NCBI GenBank assembly: GCA_947568835.1
Contig: OX387610.1
Location: 11,761,001-11,825,000, forward strand
DNA from: Protonemura montana
Taxonomy: Eukaryota > Arthropoda > Insecta > Plecoptera > Nemouridae
Length of the DNA: 64,000 bases
Reading direction: 5' to 3'
How positions within the stretch are numbered: position 1 is the stretch's first letter; every line of letters starts with the position of its first letter. The notes under the pieces were generated by a model, which worked only from the letters and a program-made list of their open reading frames with translations, was not told the origin of the DNA and did not search any database. Below are positions 44,005-64,000 of the stretch, piece by piece. The position numbers and the translations under genes were made by a program.

Positions 44005-44180
44005 AAAACTATTTGAAAACTGGGTTTTTATTAATGCTAGCGGCATAAGTTGCAAAACATCAGATAGATTTCTTGTTTTTACTTAGCATAAAAAAAAACT
44101 CAGTTTTAAAAGTTTTTTTTTTTTTTCAAAATTAGTACAAGGCTTAGATAAAGTAGACATGTGTCTTAAAACCATAATAA
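44005..44180. mobile_element. Foldback-family relic
   Basis: CTATTTGAAAACTGGGTTTT and GTAGACATGTGTCTTAAAAC match the element at 14408-14700. Arms are decayed. Confidence 0.5.
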
Positions 44181-44771
44181 CCTAGTTTATCCGTTGATAG
44201 TTCACCAAAAAGGTCTTTTAACCCTGGGCATCTTAACAACAAATCATCTTAAACTAATATTTCCGAGGAAAATGGCCCTCTTCATTGCAACTGGCTACAG
44301 TGAGACACTCGTAGTTACAGCGAGAAAGATAAACCAGCATTTCATGCTAGCCCAGTCTCATTTCAGTTTCTCCGGAAACTAATTATTGTCTTTCCCTTTA
44401 CTTGCCTGCTCTCTCAGAAGGGTGCAAAATGACAGTCAATCACTAAATGATAGTTGGTAAAAAAGGGGACGGACAGTCACAAAAATCGATTCCTGGCAAA
44501 CACCACTGGCTCGTTTCATACTGCAAATCGCCACCACTGAACATATAAACTGTTGTTTAAATGCTCGTTTCTTCTTGTTAGTATTTCTATATCTTCTTCA
44601 CTGACACTGTTCCAAAATGACCACACATAGTAAATATATAACCGCAAAGTCCAGTTTGGATAAGAGACAGTGATTACTCAACCTTCAAATCTTGTTATCT
44701 GTTCAATTTGATAAAATCCTCATTGCTGTCAACTTACCATTGCAATTTACATCACACGCACAAAATCCCCT

Positions 44772-55942
<11,171 letters not shown>

Positions 55943-56724
55943 CTCGTAGATTTATAACCGCAATGCCGAACTTTCGTGTCGAGTAGGTCTTTATGAATGG
56001 TGTAGTGAATTTCACATAGATAAAAAATATTTTGTGCATAATTCATTTGGAAGCTTAGCTAATAACGAATTATTTATCTCAAATGCCAGTATCACTGTGA
56101 CTGACTGTGACGTACGTTTGTTTATCAAAATATTTCACACCCCCATCTTCTGTCACATTGCTGTGAGCTGTCAACAGCACTTCGATATTAAACACCATTC
56201 TTACCGCGGCGTGTTGCTGCAAAACCGTTTTTTTGGCGATACCTTGCACTAGGCGGAATAATCAAATGAAACGTAAAAAGCTGTCTTTCCGAGCTAAAGG
56301 TCAGGACGTTAGTTTTCGATTTTTCTATTGTTTATTAGGTGTGGTGTATGCTAGAGTGCAATTTGCTACGGGATGTTGTTGCTCTTCCTTTTCTTTGTTG
56401 CAGATGTGTGTGTGTTAGAAATTATTGTTGTTTTTTTTGCGTTTTTTGGAACTCTTAGCACACGTGCGTTTTTCAGCTTGTGTGGTTGATGCTGGGCACG
56501 CTGGGTACGTTTAATTATTACAAAAACGGCCTAATTTATTTGCATTCATTACTTTCAGTTGTTAAGCATATGGAACACTTTCACTGTGGTCATATATGTT
56601 GTGAGACTATGGAATAGATAGGTGAAATTACAGCTTAGTGATACGACAGTGTTTGTTTCTCGAAATAGACACTATGATTGCATTGTCAGCACAACGTTTG
56701 ATTTACTTGCGTAGAAACTGAGGG
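55943..56724. other. Upstream region of ERN1, no gene seen
   Basis: Should contain the ERN1 promoter. No ER-stress element or TATA box could be named with confidence. Confidence 0.4.
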
Positions 56725-56832
56725 ATTGACCGAACGGTTCTGCGTGCTGTACACACCGGTACCTACTCATGAGTCATGAGATCACCGAAGTTAAGTACTG
56801 CGCTAGGTCAGATATCGATTGGGTGACCATTG
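56725..56832 (+). mobile_element. 5S-SINE head fragment
   Basis: GACCGAACGGTTCTGCGTGC, GATCACCGAAGTTAAGTACT and ATTGGGTGACCATTG on the plus strand; the body is missing and an inverted copy follows at once. Confidence 0.85.
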
Positions 56833-56844
56833 TTTGATTTGTGG

Positions 56845-57272
56845 GATTAAACGACGCACTGTTTTGATAACGGGCCCTGTGGTTCTGGTCTAATGGCGTC
56901 GGTAAATGAGTGGATGATGAAGAGGATGAAGATGAACCTAACTTAGGCTAGAAGGGAGGGAAAACCCAGTGCCGGCACGTAGCCTACTCCTGTCGAAGAG
57001 CACCAAGGGGACCACCAGCTTAACGTCCCTCCCGAAGGACGGTTCAACGCGAACAACAGGATTCCTCTACAAATCCATGCTGTCGAGAGGTTGATAAGCA
57101 AGGCGAGTGATGTTGTTGTAGGTACTAACTTTCATCCCTCCAACCTCTCTCCCGAACAGAACTGGCTATGCGTATGATGGTCACCCATCCAATACCTGAC
57201 TTAGCGCAGTGTTGCTTAACTTCGGTGATCTTATGAGAACCGGTGTTTCCAACATGCCAAACCGTTCGGTGG
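56845..57272 (-). mobile_element. 5S-SINE, near full length, inverted
   Basis: Minus-strand copy with the 3' end AAAACAGTGCGTCGTTTAAT near 56850, GTAGGCTACGTGCCGGCACT, GACAGCATGGATTTGTAGAG and head ACCGAACGGTTTGGCATGTT at 57253-57272. Very close to the copy at 34921. Confidence 0.92.
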
Positions 57273-57575
57273 GTGACCATCATCCACATAACCAGTTCTG
57301 TTCGGGAGAGGTTGAAGGGATGAAAGTTAGTACAGAAACTTCAGTCGCCTTGTTTATCATACCTCTTAACAGAATGCATTTGTAGAGGATTCCTTTTATT
57401 CGCGTTGTATCGTCCTTCGGAAGGGACGTAAACCCGGTGCCGGCACTGGATTTACCACCTCCCTTCTTGGCTAGGCTAAGATCATCGTCTAACGACATTC
57501 GAAGCCATGAGACCAGTGCCACATTGCCCGGTGTCTAAACAGTGTGACGTTAAACCCTAATAATCAATCAATCAA
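57268..57575 (+). mobile_element. 5S-SINE body, head-to-head with the previous copy
   Basis: Plus-strand GGGTGACCATCATCCACATA, CAGTTCTGTTCGGGAGAGG, CGTCCTTCGGAAGGGACG, CCCGGTGCCGGCACTGGATT, AGACCAGTGCCACATTGCCC and 3' end CAGTGTGACGTTAAACCC with an AATC-rich tail. The first part of the 5S head is shared with, or replaced by, the neighbouring inverted copy. Confidence 0.9.
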
Positions 57576-58820
57576 TTAAATACAACGAAACTTGCTTTCC
57601 CTCGGGTGGGCCCGTGTATACCCTGTCCCTCTACCCATCTAATTAGTCCGCATTGGAAAGGTCCTGCAACTTTGAGCATTTGTTAAGAAAACCCCCTATA
57701 ACATTGCATTTTTAAATGTTTACGCTTACAGTCTATTTCAAATAGATTTGCAGCATCAGAATGGATAGTTGGGAAGTCTCCATTGTTCATGTATTTTTGA
57801 AGTTCGTCACATACATTTGTCACATTGTTATTAGATTTGCGGTAATTTTTGGTCTGTCAATTGTTTGGTTCTGTGGTTTCGTACTGTGCAAATATCTTTT
57901 TACACTGGGAACATGCTGGAAACTAGCTTCATGTACGTTCGTCCAAGCCGCGAATGCAGTCCTTCGGTGCAGGCACTGAGATAACGAGCTGGGGAGAAGA
58001 TCATCGTAATTCCATGTATAAGGGTTGATGTGATTTTAGTCAAAGACCGTATATTGGATTTTGGTGCGTGCTTATCATTTTTGAATGTTTGTGGTCTAGT
58101 TCTGTGTTATTGAAGAGTGAGCGGGCAAGAGAAATCAGTATTCAGCAAAACACCAACAAGTGGAATTTTCCGATAGAACATGGCGGGCAAAGCAGCGGCC
58201 ACGGGGCGTTTCTACGAGCAAAGGTATTCTGCCGATTGACGCCTGTCCATAAGATATAATTATCAGTAACGCTGAGAGACATACGGATTGCTTTACTGTC
58301 CTACCCTATGCTGTCTATGCAATCTGTTGCATGGAGATAAGTAAAGACCAACGCCTCTTTCGCCGCGTGGACAACGGTATTAATTGTTGCTGAGGCGACC
58401 AAAGGTTTTCCCGAGTTATCATATTTGGCAGGGTTTTATGGGAAATTTAAAGGTGTTTTTTTTTTAAAAGCATTGTGCGTTGTGGGAAGGCTCTGGGATG
58501 TGCCAAGTTAACCAAGCCCCAACGCGAAATGTTACTGAATTAAGTCACCGAATGACGACCATTACTGGCCATGAAGATTGAAGTTTGGGTAATGTACGTG
58601 GTAGGTATACTAAAACACAAACTTGAGTAGTTGGTTGTCTTTGGTTCTTCCTATGCTTAGTTTTCATCTAAGGAAATCAGCATTAAAAAACAACAAATTT
58701 TAGAACTAGTGTCCAAATAAACACACTTCTAATGAGAATTAGGGGCCTTCATAATACCCCAATCTATTTATTGGTTCAAACTTGAAAGTTGTTTCAAATG
58801 CAACCTGTGTAAGTCTAGAT
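57576..58820. other. Spacer, no supported gene
   Basis: Holds a very hydrophobic plus-strand open frame (57761-57979, 72 codons) and another at 58068-58259. Neither has splice partners or a recognisable domain. Confidence 0.35.
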
Positions 58821-58829
58821 CTCATGCTT

Positions 58830-60070
58830 CTAGCGGGCAAATGAAAGGAACAACACGAGCTATCCGTCTGCTCCATACCACATACAGTGGGATTGCAGCC
58901 CCCTGGACATCCGACTGGACCACTACGTATTGGACATGGGGACGCTGTTCATGCAAATTAGACGGTTTCCAATATGTCCTTAAACTTCCACACTGGGGGG
59001 TAAGTGCCATTGGAGCCAGGGACATGTGAGTCAAGGTCTTGGTCCAAGCATGGATGTGTTTAGCTATGATTGACATCCACAATGGGTGCCAGGGACATTT
59101 TATCCAAGGTATAGGGCATGGTGCAAGCATGGATGTGACCAAGGTCGTAGCAGATATTATCAAATTTTTTTTAAACCTAAAACTTTCTCTTTGCAGGTGC
59201 AGGAAAAGGTAGCAAGAAGTGCATGCAAGACGAGCCTTTTAGCCAGCGTTTGATTGTTTAAGGCTCCATATCCACCGCGTTTAATCCGAATGCAAGCTAC
59301 AAGCAAACTGTCCTGACATGTGTGCCAAGATACAGGCCTGGAAAGCAATGCCTGGGCCAGAACTTGCCAAAAGATCGGTAAATTGGTTAATCTCGATCAA
59401 AAAGAAGACGTCTGCAGAAATAAAATGAGATTCAACTAATAAAGTGCAACACTTAAAGCCAAGATTGTTATGAGATAGGATAACAATCTCTATGATTTTA
59501 AGCAAGTTTCTTTTAGCAAAGGACAGAAAACCAACGGCAAGCAGGCTCGGCAGGCAGACGAGGGGGGTTTATGTGTAACTTGTTATCTGTGAGGTTTTGG
59601 GCCTGTGTGATTAGCTAGCAACGTGATTCAGGGAAGCATCCTTCTGACCTTGCCCATGCTGTTCGGGCTACTAACCGTTCACGGTGACTGGTATTTAAAC
59701 ATCCGGCTGAAGCACACCACCAGGTAAGCCACATGTTTTCAATATCAAAGGCATTCTTTCTGGATATAAATGACGGGGAATTTGATAGAAATGCAAACTA
59801 ATTCCCTAATAACCTCTAGAAAATGAGTTGATTTGTTTTCCTTGGTGCGCAAGGCCACAGACCAACACAACACCTGGCTCAACACCTGGCTCAACACCTG
59901 CGTGGCGAGGACCAAGGGGACACCGAATTTTTGCCATTTTCTCATCGATATGAAACAACACAAAACGATCGTTGGCGTGCTGCACCAGATTGACACATTA
60001 GGCAAGTGGTCACCCGGCAAAGCGCATACTGCCTATGTTTTCTATATCCCTGAAGTCATGCCATTCAGGT
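58830..60070 (+). pseudogene. Possible decayed integrin-alpha/FG-GAP-like gene
   Basis: Several plus-strand exon-like blocks with good splice borders occur in a row. A block at 58834-59000 ends at GGGG/GTAAGT. A block at 59201-59384 starts after CTCTTTGCAG and ends before GTAAAT; its frame reads KKCMQDEPFSQRLIV, stop (59259-59261), then FNPNASYKQTVLTCVPRY and GKQCLGQN. That pattern recalls the integrin-alpha propeller (Q-W-L-G-x-T..V-x-T-C-x-H-R-W). A block at 59627-59723 ends TTR/GTAAGC. A block near 59850-60068 has DMKQHKTIVGVLHQIDTLGK and AYVFYIPE, FG-GAP-like. The in-frame stop and unmatched phases argue for a dead host gene. The family call is weak. Confidence 0.28.
59020..59140 (+). repeat. 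Short imperfect tandem duplication
   Basis: GCCAGGGACAT..CAAGGT..GCAAGCATGGATGTG occurs twice about 80 bases apart, inside the candidate intron following 59000. Confidence 0.55.
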
Positions 60071-61252
60071 GATGTTGTGTAGATGACCTTGAGCAATATA
60101 TTACTTAATTGTGTTCCCAATAATAAAATACTGTGCCCATTTGGGAGCATTTACGATCTAAATAATATTTCACATTGAGTGATTATTTTTTGTTTATTTT
60201 TTGCTATTTTCTGCATAAACGTAGTTTTATGTTCATTTGGAAGAAATAAATAAAACGAAAAGAAATGCAGCATGCCGGCAAACTGTAAGTGAGCGTTAAA
60301 AATAGCTCTAGTATTGTAGTCGTCGGCATATATTGACAAAAATAGTAGTCACCCAGAGATCACAGTCTTATCAAGGGTCAATAAATGTAATTTCGTCGTG
60401 TCTCGCAGATTTCTCATATTTGTCTGGAAAAAAAGTCTAGGTAATAGGGAAATCTCTTTAAATTTTAAACAATTTTTTTTTTTTTTTTTGTGAGAAAAAA
60501 TCCAATTTTGAATAAAATATACCTGTTGAAAATTTTTGCGTTTCAGTCTTGTAAGAAAAGAGGGTCACCATTTTTTATGACGTATAGTGAAATCTGACGT
60601 CAAAAAATGTCAAGAAACAGTAGCGAACGCAAAGGTGACCCAAAATGACGTCAGAACAGAATTTCTGACGTCACAGCCCGTTTTCATCCCGTCACGAGAA
60701 TGTATATTTTAGCCATTCTTAAAACAAATATAAATAGAAAAGTTATGATCGGATTAGAAAAAGAAAAAAAAACGTCAGATTTTATTTTAAACGCGTACTT
60801 GAACACAATGATAATAATTAAATAATAATCTTCAGGAGATTTCCCTATTATCCCATACCATCGATACCATGGGGAAATATCTGCTATTGTATTACTAGCA
60901 TGTGAATTACTAACCTTAAGGTGAAACCACGTCCACCCATGCTGTTATCTTTTCCGTATTTTTCACAGCGCCCAGGCGGCAATGTAACTGCGTGGAGCAA
61001 CGCACTTGTGGGCGGGCTCAGTCTGCTAGTCACATGAATAGGACCGTGGGTCCGGTGGTGGAAAGCCACGGCAGCAGGGGAGGGTGCACGTTATTAGTAC
61101 ACAACCCTTTAATATACTATTCATTTATTTCAAACAGATTTGTGCAATGTTTATTGCGCCCGAGTTAATACATAATATATAAGCATTTAACATTTCTCAA
61201 TTTACCTTTTAATACTTGCCTAAAACTCTTTAAATACTTCAGTTGATTTGTA
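60071..61252. other. Spacer, no gene seen
   Basis: AT-rich, with runs of A or T (60475, 60760) and several GACGTCA-type motifs between 60595 and 60675 (TCTGACGTCA, ATGACGTCAG). No coding signal. Confidence 0.4.
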
Positions 61253-61455
61253 GTGTGCCAAAGGGATAACGAATATGTTGATTGGGGATGTAAAGGGAGA
61301 GTACGGAACTTACCGAGCAGGACGGGCAGGCCGCGATAGTGGAAATTCTTTGTTAACGTTTCGACTGTTGCCTTTGTAAAGGCATCGGGCTCATAATTAT
61401 ATCGCTGCCTGCCACTCCCGTTCGGTTAGTTCAGTACTTTCCCTTTACTTTCCCA
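61253..61455. repeat. Dispersed repeat with inverted ends, copy 2
   Basis: Arms GTAAAGGGAGAGTACGGAAC and its complement near 61440, with GGGCAGGC..GCGATA repeated in reverse as TATCGCTGCCTGCC. Shares its left half with 24280-24480. Confidence 0.7.
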
Positions 61456-61689
61456 ATAAATATTTACATACTTCAGTACTTGTTCATTCATTAGAATTTT
61501 TACCGACACTGCAAAAAAACCTGATCGTTACATTCATTCCATTTGACTTTAATGTGTTTTGAAGAGCCACATTATATTGTACCTATATTACATTATCTTT
61601 TCTATAAATTTATCTTAAAATAAGTCCTAAACAAATACCATGTACTTACTTGACTGCAGTTATCCAACGAATAGGTAACCCCAGAGCTC

Positions 61690-62090
61690 CGAGCAGCCGG
61701 CAAGTTAGGCAATTTCCTTCTTTGCCATCTCAAACGTATAGTCAACCTCCATCATCCTTATCACGTCCACCTCCACTCCCACCTCTCATACGGCATCCTC
61801 TTCTGGGGCACTTCCCCACAGGCCAAAAGAATTTTCATTGCCCAGAAACAGGCAGTCCGTATTATAGCAGGAATATCCCGCCGAAAAACCACCCACTGAA
61901 TCCTAGAATCCTTCAAACGTTGCTCCTTCGATTTAAACCTTCAAAACTTCATTCTCCAGAACCCTTTCTATAGCCTCGAAGGATACCTCATCACACCAAC
62001 CGTCTCTCCTTTGACTTCAAACTCCAAACCTTCCTCCTTAACAACCCTTTCTACTCAAGGAAAACCTCTCCAGAAATGAATAAATAAGTA
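61690..62090 (+). mobile_element. LINE fragment, C-terminal end of a non-LTR reverse transcriptase
   Basis: One frame reads HSHLSYGILFWGTSPQAKR, IFIAQKQAVRIIAGISRRKT and, after one stop, LQNFILQNPFYSLEGY. This is the conserved end of Jockey/I/CR1-like LINE reverse transcriptases (S-H-L-x-Y-G-I-x-x-W-G, Q-K-x-A-x-R-I-I). Truncated at the 5' side and disabled by stops. The family within non-LTR elements cannot be fixed from this piece. Confidence 0.8.
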
Positions 62091-63250
62091 AATGTGTAAA
62101 ATATTCCATTGTTCTCATTTAACAATCTATCTACTTTTAATCTTATGCGACTCCACCATCTTATTGTTAACCTGACGTAGCCTACACATGGATGATGTAC
62201 CTGTTACGAGTTATTTACTATCCATTATTATTATTACCTTTTATTATTTTATCTACTATCATTATTATCATTATTATTATGACTATTTTATTTATTACCA
62301 TTATTTTTATTTTATTTTATTGTTAGGTACTTATAGAATATACATATATTTTTTCAAACATGTTAATTATAAACTGTAATTAACAAACATGTTAACCCCT
62401 CGTATTTCCCTTCTAAGTTACCTACACTTCCACTTATGTACAGTTCCTAGCTTTAATCTAAACTGAGCTCACACAAATACCATGTACTTGTCTGCAGCTC
62501 AAAAAAACAAAAACAAAATTTTTTAAATATTTTCAAAGTATTAAATACACAAATTTAGATTTTTTTCTTATTCATTTTAGTGGCCGGTTACATATTCTAC
62601 TCGAATATACTACCCATATCAAAGCATCTACTTACGACTCGAACAATTTACTTGGTAAACAAGTTCTGTGAAATAACCAATTTAATTACTCGAGCCATAT
62701 TTGTTTACAATTCCATACCTGGAATTTCATATGCTTCTACCACATACAAAGTATTGGTTGAAAGAAACTGTTTATTATATGAGAAGTTTTACAGTAAGTA
62801 CACAGATATTAAGCCATAAAAGAAAATAGCTGAATGGTAAATTTATCACATTCCGCTGCACTGTAAATGTTAGCTGCACTTTGGTTTTAATGGTGTTGGA
62901 TTTCTCTCTTTGATTTAAGAGCTGTTTTGGAGTTGGCACTTCTGAGTTCGAAAAACGCTAGAGTTATAGTTGTGATCATCTGTCAAAATGGCACTGCGAG
63001 GTTTGGGAAGGAATCGGTGTGAATTAAACAAGGGCTAATTTTGGGTTTGATGAATTGTTTTTTCTCCGATGCTGGGTGTTGACTTGTTCCCTTGATGAAA
63101 GGGTTGTTTTCGGTGAAAATGGGGTCATTTTTGGTGGAAACCATGGGCATAACTTAACTAGCCAGTAAAGCAGAATTGGTAAATTAAACCAAGACAGTGG
63201 GTTATAGTGGCTTCTCATTTTTTTCTACAAATGCAATTTTTTATTCTTTA
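62091..63250. other. Spacer, no gene seen
   Basis: AT-rich with a TAT/ATT microsatellite at 62215-62330. Open frames at 62188-62379 and 62580-62819 are low-complexity or lack support. Confidence 0.4.
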
Positions 63251-63269
63251 TTTAGAATTGGTATGAACT

Positions 63270-63460
63270 GCTTAATCAACTAGAAACATCTTTTTGAATG
63301 GGAAGGAAGCTAAACTGGAAAAATGTGAAACCAAAGCAGGATACAACTCTGGGACCTCCCAATTGCTGGTCCGGTGCTCTGCCAACTGAGCTGTCCGGGC
63401 ACACCTGTTCAAGCTTTTGCAGGCTGGAATAAGGGATCCTCTCAAGGGGGAAGAGGCTGA
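63270..63460 (-). mobile_element. tRNA-derived SINE
   Basis: On the minus strand: GCCCGGACAGCTCAGTTGGC (A box with flanking 5' sequence), AGAGCACCGGACCAGCAATT, GGGAGGTCCCAGAGTTGTAT and CACATTTTTCCAGTTTAGC. The B box is decayed. Same family as 37285. Confidence 0.75.
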
Positions 63461-63588
63461 GTTGACTCTCATCGACGAGTACTTAGCAACTTTAGAATAG
63501 GATGCTAATTCAATGGGCACATGGACGAATACCATTTTTATCTCAAAAGGCAGACGGTTGTTGCAGAGTTTTTATTTTTCTGTTGTTT

Positions 63589-63759
63589 CCACTAGGGAGT
63601 TGAAACCAGCTTGCAAAGGATGAAAATGAAGGTAGAGCAGTTGGTAGAGCACTCGACTGGAAATTGGGAGGTCCAGGGTACGTATCCTGGTTCGGTTGCA
63701 CATATTTCCAGACTAACTTTCTTTCCATCCTTTGCCTGCTGGGTTCAGCTCCCTAGTGG
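63589..63759 (+). mobile_element. tRNA-like SINE core bounded by a 34-bp inverted repeat
   Basis: Arms CCACTAGGGAGTTGAAACCA (63589) and CAGCTCCCTAGTGG (ending 63759) are complementary over about 34 bases at roughly 85%. Between them lies a tRNA-like sequence: GTAGAGCAGTTGGTAGAGCA, CTCGACTGGAAATTGGGAGG and TATCCTGGTTCGGTTGCACA. Confidence 0.75.
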
Positions 63760-64000
63760 AAAGACCGGAAAAACCAAAAACCTGCATCCTTTGCAGATTA
63801 AACGCAAATTTTCTAGAAAGTTATAAAAAAATATCCAACACAAGAGGTTGAGCATATTTAAAAAATGCAAAAAGCTGTACTAAACCTATTGTCAGCTTTA
63901 CCAGAAGCAGCCATCGACATTAATAGACGGCTTACAAATAACTAAGAGTGACACTAAAATATCAAGGGGTTTCGCTAGTCTTTGGCATCTATCTCAAATA

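Larger units (their letters stand above)
42702..44771. other. Intergenic spacer with SINE and foldback relics
   Basis: 3' UTRs of NUP37 and ERN1 converge here. Contains a 5S-SINE (43037-43375) and a foldback relic (44005-44180). Otherwise AT-rich with nothing recognisable. Confidence 0.5.

Noticed and set aside
57761-57979. Hydrophobic 72-residue open frame
   Set aside because: Composition is explained by T-rich sequence; no partner exons, promoter or homologue recognised.
61650-61973. Pro-rich 107-residue open frame
   Set aside because: It is an off-frame reading of the LINE reverse-transcriptase fragment, whose true frame gives the recognisable peptide.

Overview
The window is nuclear DNA of an invertebrate animal, most likely a non-insect arthropod. 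The evidence is short exons with GT-AG introns, AT-rich spacers, metazoan genes, a 5S-rRNA-derived SINE whose head looks like arthropod 5S, and KCTD5 at the same length as Drosophila insomniac. The lineage call is inference. No prokaryotic, organellar or viral genes were seen.

Layout, left to right: an unrecognised type I membrane protein (minus, 231-1428, 5' end not found); a new secreted protein (plus, 3744-7806) with a TATA promoter; KCTD5/insomniac (minus, 9835-12036) head-to-head with GID4 (plus, 12577-14096); a poorly resolved Cys-rich locus (15.3-16.7 kb); RAB40 (minus, 16838-19525) head-to-head with HADHB (plus, 20517-26842); two tandem endonuclease III paralogues, a divergent copy (minus, 29791-32123) and a canonical NTHL1 (minus, 34657-39046), the latter head-to-head with NUP37 (plus, 39598-42701); IRE1/ERN1 with 18 exons (minus, 44772-55942); and a repeat-rich right end with SINEs, a LINE fragment and a possible decayed integrin-alpha-like gene. 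I joined exons by hand using splice sites and reading-frame phase. The reconstructed lengths match the families: HADHB 475 aa, ERN1 1041 aa, NUP37 about 321 aa, RAB40 260 aa, GID4 203 aa, KCTD5 212 aa.

The genes do not form one pathway. KCTD5 (CUL3), GID4 (CTLH/GID) and RAB40 (CUL5) are all substrate receptors of ubiquitin ligases and lie side by side. Three gene pairs are divergent across 0.5-1 kb.

The most unusual layer is repetitive. A 5S-derived SINE is scattered through the window. A 68-bp minisatellite at four loci appears to be an internally fused, amplified piece of that SINE. In at least two genes the piece of SINE body next to the array runs straight into the 3' splice site of a coding exon. 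In three more genes SINE sequence abuts or nearly abuts an acceptor. The second standout is the NTHL1 paralogue, which keeps the Fe-S cysteines and the helix-hairpin-helix lysine but has lost the catalytic aspartate.
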